The notes: generated by a model from the letters alone, not told the origin. Positions 33,993-44,368 are shown, numbered from the stretch's first letter. The stretch: DNA of 64,000 nucleotides from Larkinella sp. C7 (GCF_006149005.1 NZ_VBSL01000009.1:62001-126000), one strand, 5' to 3'. Translations and numbers: made by a program.

Positions 33993-35071
33993 TGAAAAAG
34001 TATATAACTTTGCTGCCAATCGAGGCTCGGAATATCCGGCAACCTTCACACCTGGATCCCGAGTGGGCTTTGATTGTGGTATGGCATCAAAAAGCCTCGG
34101 TTCTGCTCATCGCTTTTTTATTTGGGGTCGCTGGGGTTATCATGGCCTTGCTGAGCCCTTTCGAATACACGTCGGAGGTGCGGGTGATGCCGGAATTGCA
34201 GGCGCGGTCGGCCTTGAATTTAAAGCGGTTTGGGGCATTGGCGGAATTGGCGGGGATCAACCTGGAAGGGGTTAGTAATACGGAAGCCATTCGGCCCGAC
34301 CTTTATCCGGATGTGCTGAAAAGCACTCCTTTCATTTTATATTTGCTGAATCAGCCCTTCACAACGGTTAAAAAAAGTAAATATGCTACCCTGGCTGCTT
34401 TCCTGACCCAGGCGTCTTTTTCGTGGACCGACTGGTTTTTTGACAGGGAGTCGTTTCCGGTTCCTCGATTGATTGATGATCGGCAGGCGTTGCGTCTGAC
34501 GCGGGATCAGGAGCTGTTGATTCAGGATACGAAGGAGCGCATTTTATCCGATTTAGATAAGCAATCCGGGGTTATTATCATTCGGGTAAAAATGCCGGAT
34601 GCCGAAGTAGCGGCCCAGGTTAGTCAACTGGCAATCGAATATCTGACCCGCTACGTGATTCAGTATCGGACTGAAAAAACCCGCTCTGATCTGAAATTTC
34701 TTTCGGAACGATTTCGGGAAGCCAAACAGCGGTATGACCGGGCTATGGTCAATCTGTCGGCATACAAGGACCGGCACCGGTATATGGTAACGGAGATCGG
34801 AACAATTGAAGAGCGTCGTTTGCAGGCTGAATTTGAACTTGCGCAGGGTTTATACAGTAATATTACCCAGCAATATGAACAAACCCGGATCAAAATACAG
34901 GAAGAGACCCCTATTTTGAAAATACTGGAGCCTGCGCAGGTGCCTACAAAGCGCAGTGAACCGCGTCGGACCATCATGGTGCTGGTGGCGGCTTTGATGG
35001 GCGGGCTTTTTGGTATAGGGATTGCACTGGTACGACATATAGATTGGCAACCTCTGTCAATAGAAAGATAA
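33992..35071 (+). CDS. Wzz-like chain-length determinant
   Basis: A 359-residue inner membrane protein of the polysaccharide co-polymerase type. Helix 1 lies near residues 35-53 ([20 protein letters not shown]), directly before [15 protein letters not shown], the usual start of the Wzz domain. A long charged periplasmic helix region follows (about 190-300, [25 protein letters not shown]...). Near the C-terminus the proline-rich [15 protein letters not shown] leads into helix 2 ([19 protein letters not shown]). No tyrosine kinase domain is attached. It works with the SLBB protein and the polymerase in surface-polysaccharide assembly. Confidence 0.85.
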   Translation: MKKYITLLPIEARNIRQPSHLDPEWALIVVWHQKASVLLIAFLFGVAGVIMALLSPFEYTSEVRVMPELQARSALNLKRFGALAELAGINLEGVSNTEAIRPDLYPDVLKSTPFILYLLNQPFTTVKKSKYATLAAFLTQASFSWTDWFFDRESFPVPRLIDDRQALRLTRDQELLIQDTKERILSDLDKQSGVIIIRVKMPDAEVAAQVSQLAIEYLTRYVIQYRTEKTRSDLKFLSERFREAKQRYDRAMVNLSAYKDRHRYMVTEIGTIEERRLQAEFELAQGLYSNITQQYEQTRIKIQEETPILKILEPAQVPTKRSEPRRTIMVLVAALMGGLFGIGIALVRHIDWQPLSIER

Positions 35072-35087
35072 GCGAGACTATAAAATC

Positions 35088-36344
35088 ATGGATTCGGTAC
35101 GCATTGCAATTGTTGGTTTAGGATACGTAGGCTTACCCCTGGCACTGGAATTTGGTAAACAATACGATGTGGTCGGTTACGACATCGATGAGCGCAGGAT
35201 CGATGAATTACATGGCGGTTACGACCGAACCCGGGAGACGGATGAGACGACACTTCGGCAAACGAACCGCCTGCGGTTTTCGTCCAAACTGGACGATATT
35301 GCCGGCTGTACGATCTATATTGTGACGGTTCCAACCCCCGTCGATGCCTATAAAAAACCGGATTTAAGACCTTTGCTGGGGGCAACACGCGACCTTGGGA
35401 AGGTACTGAAAAAAGGAGATCTGGTCATTTATGAGTCGACGGTTTATCCGGGCTGTACGGAGGAAGAATGCGTTCCGGTTCTTGAAAAAGGCTCCGGGTT
35501 GGTCTACAACGTCGATTTCTATTGCGGTTATTCACCGGAACGGATTAATCCGGGCGACAAGGTTCATACGCTGACCACCATCCGGAAAGTCACCTCCGGC
35601 TCGACGCCGGAAATTGCCCTTGTCGTGGATCAGTTATACGCATCGATTATTCAGGCGGGGACCCACAGGGCAACGTCGATCAAAGTGGCAGAAGCCAGCA
35701 AAGCCATTGAAAATGCCCAGCGCGATGTCAATATTTCGTTTGTCAACGAACTGGCGTTGATGTTTGATCGAATGGAGATCGACACCCTTGAAGTTCTGGA
35801 AGCCGCCGGAACCAAATGGAATTTTCTGAAATTCAAACCGGGTCTGGTAGGAGGGCACTGCATTGGAGTGGACCCGTATTACCTGGCTCACAAGGCCGAA
35901 AGTCTGGGCTACTACCCGCAGGTAATTTTGTCCGGACGGCGCATCAATGACAACATGGGCGTGTTTGTCGCCAGCAAACTGGTCAAACTCATGATTCGGA
36001 AGGGGCATACGATCAACGGTTCACGCGTTTTGTTATTGGGCATTACTTTTAAAGAAAATTGCCCCGACATCCGCAACTCACGGGTTATCGATATCTACCG
36101 GGAGTTGGTCGAGTATGGCATTCAGGTCGAAGTACACGATCCGTGGGCCAATGCCGATGAGGTTGAAAAAGAGTACGGTTTTCGGCTGATCAGCCAGCCC
36201 GACGGTCGCTACGACGGCATCGTCATGGCGGTGGCGCATGAACCGTTCCGGGAGCTGGATTATCCGGCATTACGAACCGAAAAAACCGTTATTTATGATC
36301 TGAAGGGATTGTTGGAGAAGGATAAAGTGGATAGCCGGTTGTAA
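35088..36344 (+). CDS. Nucleotide-sugar dehydrogenase (UDP-GalNAc/GlcNAc 6-dehydrogenase type)
   Basis: A 418-residue UDP-sugar dehydrogenase resembling WbpO/TviB. Residues 5-30 form the NAD-binding motif ([19 protein letters not shown]). The central part has the [18 protein letters not shown] and [17 protein letters not shown] motifs. The catalytic Cys lies in [20 protein letters not shown] near residue 255. The C-terminal domain shows [19 protein letters not shown]. It makes a uronic-acid-type sugar nucleotide for the polysaccharide. The nature of the substrate is inferred from similarity, as UDP-glucose dehydrogenases differ in these motifs. Confidence 0.87.
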   Translation: MDSVRIAIVGLGYVGLPLALEFGKQYDVVGYDIDERRIDELHGGYDRTRETDETTLRQTNRLRFSSKLDDIAGCTIYIVTVPTPVDAYKKPDLRPLLGATRDLGKVLKKGDLVIYESTVYPGCTEEECVPVLEKGSGLVYNVDFYCGYSPERINPGDKVHTLTTIRKVTSGSTPEIALVVDQLYASIIQAGTHRATSIKVAEASKAIENAQRDVNISFVNELALMFDRMEIDTLEVLEAAGTKWNFLKFKPGLVGGHCIGVDPYYLAHKAESLGYYPQVILSGRRINDNMGVFVASKLVKLMIRKGHTINGSRVLLLGITFKENCPDIRNSRVIDIYRELVEYGIQVEVHDPWANADEVEKEYGFRLISQPDGRYDGIVMAVAHEPFRELDYPALRTEKTVIYDLKGLLEKDKVDSRL

Positions 36345-36413
36345 GTTATTAAAAAGTCAATGGAATTAGTTTAGCAGCAAATTGTTGCCAGAATATTTTA
36401 CCGTTTTAGAAGA

Positions 36414-37667
36414 ATGACAATTAATATAAATAAAAACTATGCAATATATATTGTAACTTCAGCAATAAGCGGAGGGTTAAATTTATTGTCAGTTATACTA
36501 TTTGTAGATTTTTTTGGTGAAAGTGTTTATGGTGATTATACACTACTTTTTGTTTTATCTACAGTAATATCATTATTTCTTTCTGCTCCAGCAAATCAAT
36601 TATTATTTAGGTTCTTGCCGGAATTTGAAACAAATTATCTTATTACTTCTTTAGTTTATAATTATTTAATATTCTCTTTTTTTGGTGCATCTAGTTGTTT
36701 TGTTATTGTTTGGCTAAACAAAGGAGAGGTTTTGCATGGATTGCTGACTGGTTACGCATTAATTGTTATGGGGATTTATCAAATTCATATAGCGTATCTC
36801 CAATCTAAATTGTTAGTACTTCAATATCTGTGTTTGGAAATAACTAGGAGCTTGGTATATTTTTTATTGCCTTTTTTAATTTATTTTTTTTTTAACATTG
36901 CCAATGTTTATAATATACTGATGTCTTTAAATGTTTCGTTCTCGATTAATTTGATTATTATTTGTATAAGCAATCAGTTAAAGGTGCGTTCAATGCTTAA
37001 ATTGAATTTTGTAGACATTATATATTATATCTACAGGAAAAATTATATATTAAATTATATTTGGCCATTAATCTTTTGGTTTTTGTTCGCTCAGCTATTG
37101 AATTTTACTGATAGATTTATTATATCTAAATTCTTTACACAAAAGGAAGTTGGATATTATTCTGCTATTTACGACGTATTTTATAAGGGTATTTCATTGT
37201 TACTGACCCCAATATCACTTATATATTACCCAATACTTGTTAGACTTTATAAAGAAAATGACTATGTGTCTATTGATAAGGTTATACAAAAAGGGATAAT
37301 GTACCAAACTGCAATATTTTTAAGTGTATGTGTAATCTTAAGAATTGCAACTAATGATAAAATTATTACATACCTGCCCGTATTTATGAGAGAAAATGAT
37401 TTTTACTACTTAGCAATCTCTATAATTTCGGGAGCATTTTTTTGGCAAATTTCAATATTAGTCCAAAAAAAACTGGAACTTTTAATTATGACTAAGATTA
37501 TGCTAATGTGTTGTATTATTTCATTTTTCTTCAATATATTTCTCAATATTATTTTATTAAAAACTGGAGTGTTATTTTATGCTGGAATAAATACTTCAAT
37601 TACATCTTTAATTTATTTTATCTTAATTTATTATAATTCATGGAAATATTGGCGGAAATTGTCCTAG
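36414..37667 (+). CDS. Polysaccharide flippase (Wzx-like)
   Basis: A 417-residue very AT-rich gene. The protein has about 12 hydrophobic segments, starting ININKNYAIYIVTSAISGGLNLLSVILF, and the FTDRFIISKFFTQKEVGYYSAIYDVFYKG block typical of MOP-family flippases. It follows the dehydrogenase gene after 69 bases and overlaps the next gene by 28 bases. It is the first gene of the AT-rich cassette and probably flips lipid-linked repeat units across the inner membrane. The substrate is unknown. Confidence 0.8.
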   Translation: MTININKNYAIYIVTSAISGGLNLLSVILFVDFFGESVYGDYTLLFVLSTVISLFLSAPANQLLFRFLPEFETNYLITSLVYNYLIFSFFGASSCFVIVWLNKGEVLHGLLTGYALIVMGIYQIHIAYLQSKLLVLQYLCLEITRSLVYFLLPFLIYFFFNIANVYNILMSLNVSFSINLIIICISNQLKVRSMLKLNFVDIIYYIYRKNYILNYIWPLIFWFLFAQLLNFTDRFIISKFFTQKEVGYYSAIYDVFYKGISLLLTPISLIYYPILVRLYKENDYVSIDKVIQKGIMYQTAIFLSVCVILRIATNDKIITYLPVFMRENDFYYLAISIISGAFFWQISILVQKKLELLIMTKIMLMCCIISFFFNIFLNIILLKTGVLFYAGINTSITSLIYFILIYYNSWKYWRKLS

Positions 37668-38890
37668 TATTAACAACAATAATTAATTATATAATTGTTC
37701 CTAAACAGGCTTATCCGCCATTTCTGTTTAGCCTTATATGGTCTTGTGTAATAATGTATTATATAATAGCAGTAAATTTTTTTCAATTAGATGTTAATGC
37801 ATTGTCTATTGAATCAATTTTAATAATGATAATTGGGCCAATACTTTTTTCAATGGGCGGTGTTTTTCCTCTAATTAAAAATTACTCCAATAAAGCACAA
37901 ATAAATACTGAATATGAAGAATTAAACAAGAAAAGTATTATATGCATAAATTTTTTATTTTATTCCTCTTTGCTTGTACTTCCCTTCTACATAAGAAAGG
38001 CTTTTGAGTTAAGTGTGTCTGCTGGAAATACTAATTTTTTTATCGGTCTTAGGTTTGCATTGAATAAAGAAAATGAAGGTGAGAGTTATGGTATTTTAGG
38101 CTATTTTTTGGTTATATCATTTGTAAATCTAATCTTGAGAATTTTTTATAAAAAGCAACTGAATAATAAGTTATATTATATACTTTCTATAATAATTACA
38201 GCAGTCTACTTTGTGTTATTTACAGGTCGTACTTACATGTTTATGCTTGTTGTCTATATTTACGCATTAATATTGTTAAAAAATAAGATTACGAAGAAAC
38301 ATATTGGGTTCTTTGCACTGAGTATAATTATAACTTTTTCGTCATCAGCTTTATTATTAAAAAAAGGTGGATCCGATGTAGATACTTTCACTCTCATGGG
38401 AAATCTATATAAGATATTTACACGTTATCTAATAGGACCCTTACCTGCTCTTAGTCAATTTTTAGGTAGTGAACGAGAATACTCATATGGTTTAGAAATG
38501 TTTAGGACTATTCATGCAATTTTTTATAAACTGAATTTAACAAATACTCAGCCTGTAGGACTTGTAAAGCCATTTATATTTATTCCGTTTTCTACCAATG
38601 TTTATACTATATATTATCAGTATATAAAAGATTTTGGATATCTTGGATTAAGTATATTTTTTCCACTTGGATTTTTTCATTCTTTACTGTTTAAAAGAGC
38701 AATTCTAAGAAAGAATGGTTTTTATAAAATTGCATACGCAATTTTCCTTTATCCAATATTTTTTTCATTCTTTCAGGAACAATATTTTTCATTGATGTCT
38801 ATGTGGTTGCAAATTTTCTTGATATTAGGTGTTTTTTTTTATTTTAAATCACAAACTAAGAATGAGCGAATTGTTGATAGTAATAGTTAA
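37640..38890 (+). CDS. Polysaccharide polymerase-like membrane protein (Wzy-like)
   Basis: A 416-residue protein with about ten hydrophobic segments and few charges outside the loops, such as the ISVSAGNTNFFIGLRF-like first big loop and the later loop with RYLIGPLPALSQFL. This pattern matches O-antigen polymerases of the oligosaccharide repeat unit type (DUF/Wzy), which are poorly conserved in sequence. The start overlaps the flippase gene and the end overlaps the GT2 gene, so it is inside one tightly packed operon. Polymerase function is inferred from topology and position. Confidence 0.7.
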   Translation: MEILAEIVLVLTTIINYIIVPKQAYPPFLFSLIWSCVIMYYIIAVNFFQLDVNALSIESILIMIIGPILFSMGGVFPLIKNYSNKAQINTEYEELNKKSIICINFLFYSSLLVLPFYIRKAFELSVSAGNTNFFIGLRFALNKENEGESYGILGYFLVISFVNLILRIFYKKQLNNKLYYILSIIITAVYFVLFTGRTYMFMLVVYIYALILLKNKITKKHIGFFALSIIITFSSSALLLKKGGSDVDTFTLMGNLYKIFTRYLIGPLPALSQFLGSEREYSYGLEMFRTIHAIFYKLNLTNTQPVGLVKPFIFIPFSTNVYTIYYQYIKDFGYLGLSIFFPLGFFHSLLFKRAILRKNGFYKIAYAIFLYPIFFSFFQEQYFSLMSMWLQIFLILGVFFYFKSQTKNERIVDSNS

Positions 38891-39770
38891 CTGGAATTCT
38901 GGAGAGCAATTACAAAGATGTGTAGAATCTGTTTTGAATTCAACATATAATTCTTATAAAATACATATATATGATAATTGTTCAACTGATAATTCTATTA
39001 AGAATATCCCTCTTTATGATAATGTTGAAATTTATAAAGGTGCTTTCAACATTGGATTTTCCAAGGCATGTAATCATATAATTAAATTAAATAAGTCAAA
39101 GTTTGTTTTATTGTTAAACCCAGACACAGTACTTGAAAAACACACTTTGTCTGATGCAATAAATTTTATAAATGTCAATAATAATGTTCATATATTGGGT
39201 GTAAGACATTATAATGAGTATGGGATGACTAAAACAAGTTGTTCTCGATTTCCTACATTCAGGGGATTTGTTTACGATATAATTGGATTTTCAAAGCTTT
39301 GGCCCTACAAATTCAACCCAGCGACAGTCATGACTGATTTAGACTACAATAAATCTCAATATGTAGATCAAGTTATGGGAGCTTTTTTTTTATTCCCATT
39401 TGAACTACTTACTGAGATAGGTTTATTTGATGAACAGTATTTTGTCTATTTTGAAGAGTTAGACTTTTCTTATAGAGCTTTTAAAAAAGGTTATATGAGT
39501 TACTATTGTACCGATATAGCAATTTTTCATAAAGGCGGCGGAACATCTGAACAAGCACTTGGCAAGAGTTTGTACTATTTACTAAATAGTAGGTTAAAAT
39601 ATATAAAAAAACATTTTACACCTGTTGAATATTATTTTTTATTTATAATGACTTTTCTAATCGAGCCATTTACAAGACTGTTTTTTTTAGTTAGTAACCG
39701 GCAATTTAAAAGACTTAAAGATTTATTTGAGACTTATAAGTTTTTATATTTTGATAAAATATTAAAATGA
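38862..39770 (+). CDS. Glycosyltransferase family 2 (rhamnosyltransferase-like)
   Basis: A 302-residue GT2 protein from ATG 38862 (MSELLIVIVNWNSGEQL); the in-frame start at 38829 lies inside the Wzy-like gene. GT-A motifs are HIYDNCSTDNSIKN and NIGFSKACNHIIKLNKSKFVLLLNPDTVLE, followed by QVMGAFFLFPFELLTEIGLFDEQYFVYFEELDFSYRA. This is the WbbL/rhamnosyltransferase layout. It overlaps its neighbours at both ends and belongs to the AT-rich cassette. Donor and linkage are unknown. Confidence 0.85.
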   Translation: MSELLIVIVNWNSGEQLQRCVESVLNSTYNSYKIHIYDNCSTDNSIKNIPLYDNVEIYKGAFNIGFSKACNHIIKLNKSKFVLLLNPDTVLEKHTLSDAINFINVNNNVHILGVRHYNEYGMTKTSCSRFPTFRGFVYDIIGFSKLWPYKFNPATVMTDLDYNKSQYVDQVMGAFFLFPFELLTEIGLFDEQYFVYFEELDFSYRAFKKGYMSYYCTDIAIFHKGGGTSEQALGKSLYYLLNSRLKYIKKHFTPVEYYFLFIMTFLIEPFTRLFFLVSNRQFKRLKDLFETYKFLYFDKILK

Positions 39771-40837
39771 AAATTGTATTTTTTACTCGTTACTCAAATT
39801 TGGCTGCTAGCACACGGTACAGGTTTAGTCAATATTTTTCAATTTTTGAGAAGTATGGCTATAGTTGTCAACACAAACCACTGCTACCTGATGAATATTT
39901 GATTAATTTTAATTCTGATGTTAATTATAGCTTAATCAAGTTGATAATTTGCTACATAAGGCGCATAATGCATATATTTTCTGTTAAAAAAAATAGTATT
40001 ATATTTATTCATAGTGAACTTCTTCCGTACTTACCGGAGACTGGATTATATTATTGGTTTAAATTGCGTAATGTTTCTGTAATAGTCGACTACGATGATG
40101 CTATTTACCATACTTATCAAACACATTATAACAAGTTTGTTCGGTATGTATTTAAGGACAAAATTAAAGGTGTTGCAAAAAAATCAGAATGTGTTATTAC
40201 TGGGAGCCCGTACTTAACCAACTATTTCAAACAATTCCATAAAAAAGTAGTGGAAATACCTACTTCAATTGATTTAGATCTTTATCCAATTCCCGGATAT
40301 ATTAATCCACCTAACAATTTTATTGTTGGGTGGATTGGCTCCAAATCAACATCTGAATACTTGCTAAGTATTATTGAGCCGCTTGATAGGTTTTCTAAAA
40401 AATATAGTATAAACATTCATTTGATTGGTTTTGATAAAAAAATGTCTTATCTGTTGCCTTCTGAGTATTTTCGTATCATGGATTGGCATATCGGATGTGA
40501 TTTTGATTTATTGATGCCAATAAGTGTCGGCATAATGCCCTTGACTGATGGATTATTTGAAAAAGGAAAATGTGGATTTAAATTAATTCAATATATGGCT
40601 TGCGGAAAACCATTTATTGCTTCCCCATTTGAGGCAAATTTGAAGATTGATCATAATCGACAAAATTTGTTTGCAACAACCTCCGAGGAGTGGTTTAATG
40701 CTTTGGAAACGGTATATCATAATCAATATTATTTTAGTACTGTTGGTATAAATGGACGCAAAGTAGTAGAAGATTATTATAGTTTGCAGGCAAATAATTC
40801 TTCTTATCTAAAAATATTTAACTCACTTTCTCAATGA
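39767..40837 (+). CDS. Glycosyltransferase (GT-B fold, GT4-like)
   Basis: A 356-residue AT-rich gene, overlapping the GT2 gene by four bases (ATGA). The N-terminus MKIVFFTRYSNLAASTRYRFSQYFS matches glycosyltransferases that begin with a first strand and an 'S.R.R..q' loop. VIVDYDDAIYH and the donor-site region VGWIGSKSTSEYLL, then LTDGLFEKGKCGFKLIQYMACGKPFIASPF, fit GT4-like proteins. It completes the compact flippase-polymerase-GT-GT block. The sugar donor is unknown. Confidence 0.78.
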   Translation: MKIVFFTRYSNLAASTRYRFSQYFSIFEKYGYSCQHKPLLPDEYLINFNSDVNYSLIKLIICYIRRIMHIFSVKKNSIIFIHSELLPYLPETGLYYWFKLRNVSVIVDYDDAIYHTYQTHYNKFVRYVFKDKIKGVAKKSECVITGSPYLTNYFKQFHKKVVEIPTSIDLDLYPIPGYINPPNNFIVGWIGSKSTSEYLLSIIEPLDRFSKKYSINIHLIGFDKKMSYLLPSEYFRIMDWHIGCDFDLLMPISVGIMPLTDGLFEKGKCGFKLIQYMACGKPFIASPFEANLKIDHNRQNLFATTSEEWFNALETVYHNQYYFSTVGINGRKVVEDYYSLQANNSSYLKIFNSLSQ

Positions 40838-40880
40838 CAGAACCTACCAAATACTTAATGAAGTCAGGGTTGGAATTTTA

Positions 40881-42116
40881 ATGTCTTGCGTCAATTGTTC
40901 TACATGTGCTATGAATCATTCTTCTACCATAATCCATGCGTTTACGGTTCCTATTTCGTTAACCTTCATAGAAGGCCAGTCTTCTTTTTTTTGCGAAAAT
41001 TGCTTGGACACACAATTGATCTGTTCAAAAGGTGATTTTTTGACTGAATTCGCTCATCGGTATCGAATCAGATTTGAAACCGTACCTTACACCCGTAAAA
41101 TTACCCCCTGGCACGATCTCATGTGTCTGTGGTATACATACCAAATTTTTCGGCGGGTTAAACCCGCAATCGTGCATGGGAACACGCCTAAAGCGGGTTT
41201 ACTTTCCATGTTAGCTGCCCGAATGGCCGGTGTCCCCGTTCGCGTTTACGAAATCCACGGCTTCCCTTTTGAAAGTAGGAAAGGATTTTACCGATGGTTG
41301 ATGATGGGTATGGAACGTTTGTCGTGCCGGGCGGCAACGAATGTCCTGATCGTGAGTGATTCACTGCATACCTTGGCTTTGAACCAACGAATTGCCAGCG
41401 CAAAAAAGCTAACTGTACCTCACCGTGGAAGTTGTAACGGTGTGGATGCCCGACTGAAATTTAATCCGGATAATCTGGACGAGTGTAAATTACAGAAACT
41501 GAAAGAAACTTTGGGTTTGAAAGGGCGTTGTATTGGCTTTGTTGGGCGTCTGACGCGGGACAAAGGCATCGTTGAACTGGCTCTGGCCTGGAAAATGATT
41601 CGTCAAGATTTTCCTGACCTTACTCTGATTTTGGTTGGCTCCTCTGAGATGGAGTTGTCACCTGAAAAAGAAATAATTGATGAACTACTGCTTGATACCC
41701 GTGTCCACTGGGTTGATTTTGTGACGGATGTGGAATATTACTTTGCATTACTTGATTTTATCCTCCTGCCAACCTATCGGGAGGGATTGCCAAATGTGCT
41801 ACTCGAAGCTGGGGCTATGGAGGTTCCGGCAATTGTTAGTCGGGTCACAGGGACCGTCGATGCCGTGGTTGAAAATGAAACCGGCCTTTTCTGCGAGCCA
41901 AGGTCGCCGGAGAGCTTGGTCGAAAAAATACGAATTTATTTGACTGACCATGATATGGTACGGAGACATGGCCACAATGCACGGAAGCGGGTTTTGCTCG
42001 ACTTCGATCCGCTTGACGTATGGGAAGCGAAGCATAGGGTCTATAAAAAGGCTTTGCAAACGGCTGGAATTGATCTGCATGCTTCAAAAAAAATGATGGA
42101 GCAGCTTGGAAAATAG
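40881..42116 (+). CDS. Glycosyltransferase family 4
   Basis: A 411-residue GT4 protein. ATG 40881 (MSCVNCSTCAMNHSS) has an AT-rich leader, but ATG 40911 (MNHSSTIIHAFTVPISLTF) may be the true start because it begins nearer to the first strand. The acceptor domain has PAIVHGNTPKAGLLSMLAARMAGVPVRVYEIHGF, and the donor domain has LPTYREGLPNVLLEAGAMEVPAIVSRVTGTVDAV with the E-x7-E signature. Resemblance to PglA/CapM-type enzymes that add an N-acetylhexosamine early in repeat-unit synthesis is a guess. Its base composition is close to the backbone again, unlike the four genes before it. Confidence 0.85.
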   Translation: MSCVNCSTCAMNHSSTIIHAFTVPISLTFIEGQSSFFCENCLDTQLICSKGDFLTEFAHRYRIRFETVPYTRKITPWHDLMCLWYTYQIFRRVKPAIVHGNTPKAGLLSMLAARMAGVPVRVYEIHGFPFESRKGFYRWLMMGMERLSCRAATNVLIVSDSLHTLALNQRIASAKKLTVPHRGSCNGVDARLKFNPDNLDECKLQKLKETLGLKGRCIGFVGRLTRDKGIVELALAWKMIRQDFPDLTLILVGSSEMELSPEKEIIDELLLDTRVHWVDFVTDVEYYFALLDFILLPTYREGLPNVLLEAGAMEVPAIVSRVTGTVDAVVENETGLFCEPRSPESLVEKIRIYLTDHDMVRRHGHNARKRVLLDFDPLDVWEAKHRVYKKALQTAGIDLHASKKMMEQLGK

Positions 42117-42180
42117 CTGATAACCGAAAGCCTGAGCTCCAAGACTAGCTTTTCAAAGAGACTCCAAAATCAGAAAAACT

Positions 42181-42810
42181 ATGTATAAGGTCCTGCTTGT
42201 GGACGATCATTCCATCGTGCGTTCGGGCATTCGTCTTCTGTTGAAGGAACAGTATGGCGCTATTGAGGTAGACGAGGCCAAAAACGGCAGTGTGGCTTTC
42301 GGGAAAATCATGGACAATACCTATCACCTGATGGTGACGGACATCAACATGCCAAATACCGATACCTTCAGCCTGCTTCAGAACATCCGAAGCACGGCAC
42401 CGGATTTGCCGATCATGATTTTTACGATCATGACTGAATATGCTTTTGCCAAACGGTACTTGCAACTGGGTGTAAAGGGATACGTCAGCAAGCAGGCCGA
42501 AGACCCGGAAATTCTGAAAGCGGTTCACAGCATTCTATACGGAAAACTTTACGTTTGTTCCGAACTGATGGATCAGATGGGGGAAGACAGCCGCTTTAGC
42601 GAAGAAGTGGACCCGTTTGGGCGGTTATCAAACCGGGAACTGGAAATCGCCTATCACCTGGTGAAGGGAAAATCCGTGAGCCACATTGCCGATACGCTGA
42701 ACATTCACACGTCGACCGTTGGCACACACAAAGCCCGGATTTTTGATAAGCTGAAAGTAGATAACGTGCTCGTTATGAAGGAGCTGGCTATGCATTACCG
42801 ACTGATTTAA
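42181..42810 (+). CDS. Response regulator, NarL/FixJ (LuxR) type
   Basis: A 209-residue two-domain regulator. The receiver has Asp8, Asp9 (LLVDDHSIVRSGI), phospho-acceptor Asp54 (MVTDINMP) and Lys in GVKGYVSKQ. The C-terminal LuxR-type HTH reads LSNRELEIAYHLVKGKSVSHIADTLNIHTSTVGTHKARIFDKLKVDN. No sensor kinase gene is adjacent. It follows the polysaccharide locus after 64 bases on the same strand and could control it, but nothing proves that. Confidence 0.9.
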   Translation: MYKVLLVDDHSIVRSGIRLLLKEQYGAIEVDEAKNGSVAFGKIMDNTYHLMVTDINMPNTDTFSLLQNIRSTAPDLPIMIFTIMTEYAFAKRYLQLGVKGYVSKQAEDPEILKAVHSILYGKLYVCSELMDQMGEDSRFSEEVDPFGRLSNRELEIAYHLVKGKSVSHIADTLNIHTSTVGTHKARIFDKLKVDNVLVMKELAMHYRLI

Positions 42811-42843
42811 AGCGGTTTTGGTCAACCTGACCTTTAAAACAAA

Positions 42844-42873
42844 AGCCGCAAACGAAATTCGTTGCGGCTTTTT
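42844..42873. terminator. Terminator after the response regulator
   Basis: AGCCGCAAACGAA and TTCGTTGCGGCT pair with one unpaired A, and the plus strand continues with T. It lies between convergent genes and may serve both. Confidence 0.75.
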
Positions 42874-42895
42874 GGGGTTCAGCAAGTTCGTGCAA

Positions 42896-43426
42896 TTAAA
42901 GCGCGTTTCCGTCTTTCACGCCTTTGCCAATCGCCAGTAATTCCTCCGGGGAAATATACCCCAGTACTTTCTTGACAACTTTGCCATCACCGTCGATGAA
43001 AAACAGCGTCGGATAACCGTCCAGCGGGTATTGCAGGGCTAAATCCGGGCCTTCGCCTTTCTCCATATCAACTTTTACATTGATAAACTCTTTGTTGAAA
43101 AAGTCGCCGACAGTGGGCTGTGTAAAGACATTTTTTTGCAGCATTTTGCAGGGACCGCACCAGCTGGTGTAGGCATCCAGAAAGACCAGTTTATTCTCGG
43201 CTTTGGCCTTGGCCAGATGCGTTTTCCAGGCGGCATCCGTGAATTGAATACCCGGTTCTGCACTGGCCGTAGCCTCCGCTGGAGGGGTTTCGGCTTCGCT
43301 CGCAGCCGGAGTTGCGCTTTCACTAACGGCCGTTTTTTCTCCTTCCGATTTTGTGCTGGTGGTGTTGCAGGCATTCAAAACCAGGGCCAGGGCCACGAGT
43401 ACAGATAGCAAACTTGTATTTTTCAT
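42896..43426 (-). CDS. Thioredoxin-fold lipoprotein
   Basis: A 176-residue protein. A signal peptide with lipobox LNAC (residues 17-20) is followed by an Ala/Glu/Thr-rich linker (residues 21-60). The thioredoxin fold has SWCGPCKMLQ (CGPC near residue 89), LDAYTSWCGPC just before it and the cis-Pro segment LDGYPTLFFIDGDGKVV. It is likely anchored in an envelope membrane, where it could reduce or protect thiols or act as a periplasmic chaperone-like enzyme. It stands alone, convergent with the regulator gene. Confidence 0.85.
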   Translation of the reverse strand: MKNTSLLSVLVALALVLNACNTTSTKSEGEKTAVSESATPAASEAETPPAEATASAEPGIQFTDAAWKTHLAKAKAENKLVFLDAYTSWCGPCKMLQKNVFTQPTVGDFFNKEFINVKVDMEKGEGPDLALQYPLDGYPTLFFIDGDGKVVKKVLGYISPEELLAIGKGVKDGNAL

Positions 43427-43649
43427 AATTCGGTATGCGGTTCGTTCAGATGGAAGAATAACGACGAACGGATTCCAATTGGTTTCCCAATTCCCGGAAA
43501 TGGTCCCATTCGTAGTACAATTTTAAGCAAAAATATCGATTTATAAGTCGTTGTGATCGATGCAATGTGGGGATAGAATAGTACTCTTCTCAATTCTTTA
43601 CGAACTTTGCGGCAGGAAGACGGTTTTTCAAATTGTTCTCTGAACCACT

Positions 43650-44270
43650 ATGGAAGTAAAACAAGCTGAATTTATAATTAGTAATTCCGACCCGACCCGC
43701 TGCCCGAAGCCCGACAAACCGGAATATGCGTTCATCGGTCGCTCGAATGTCGGAAAGTCGTCGCTCATCAACATGCTGACCACCCGGCACAAGCTGGCTA
43801 AAACCTCGCAGACGCCCGGGAAAACGCAATTAATCAACCATTTTCTCATCAATACGGACTGGTATCTGGTCGATTTGCCGGGTTACGGTTTTGCGAAAGC
43901 ACCGCAGCGGGAGCGGGAAAAGTGGGAGAAGATGATCGACGCATACCTGACTGAACGCCCGAATCTGATCTGTACGTTTGTGCTGGTCGATGGCCGGATC
44001 GACCCGCAGCGGATCGATCTGGAGTTTATGGCGAAAATGGGCGAACGCGGGCTTCCATTTGTGATTATTTTCACAAAAAACGAAAAAAGCAGCACCAACG
44101 CCATTTCGCAGATGGTAAAAAAATACAGTCAGACCTTAAAACAAACGTGGGACGAACTGCCGCCGATGTTCGTCTCATCAGCCGTCAGTAGCCGGGGCAA
44201 AGAGGAAATTTTGGACTATATCGACCAACTGAATAAAGAATTTTATGAGGAGATGAAGGCAAAAAAATGA
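43650..44270 (+). CDS. engB: Ribosome biogenesis GTP-binding protein EngB (YsxC/YihA)
   Basis: A 206-residue circularised-type GTPase of the EngB family. G1 is GRSNVGKSSLINML, G2 region KTSQTPGKTQLIN, G3 DLPGYGFAKAP, G4 FTKNEKSS (in place of the usual TKxD) and G5 VSSAVSSRGKEEI. It helps assemble the large ribosomal subunit and is essential in many bacteria. Length and all motifs suggest it is intact. Confidence 0.95.
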   Translation: MEVKQAEFIISNSDPTRCPKPDKPEYAFIGRSNVGKSSLINMLTTRHKLAKTSQTPGKTQLINHFLINTDWYLVDLPGYGFAKAPQREREKWEKMIDAYLTERPNLICTFVLVDGRIDPQRIDLEFMAKMGERGLPFVIIFTKNEKSSTNAISQMVKKYSQTLKQTWDELPPMFVSSAVSSRGKEEILDYIDQLNKEFYEEMKAKK

Positions 44271-44360
44271 CAATAAATCGGCTCAACACCCCAGGCGTAT
44301 CGAAGGGAATTAAAATCTCCTAAATCCACTCCTCTGCTGTTATGTGCAGGCGATTAGCCC

Positions 44361-44368
44361 TATCTTTG
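44361..44368 (+). promoter_or_regulatory. -7 box for the DUF5606 gene
   Basis: TATCTTTG matches TAnnTTTG and lies 67 bases before ATG 44436. The -33 position shows only a weak match. Confidence 0.4.
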
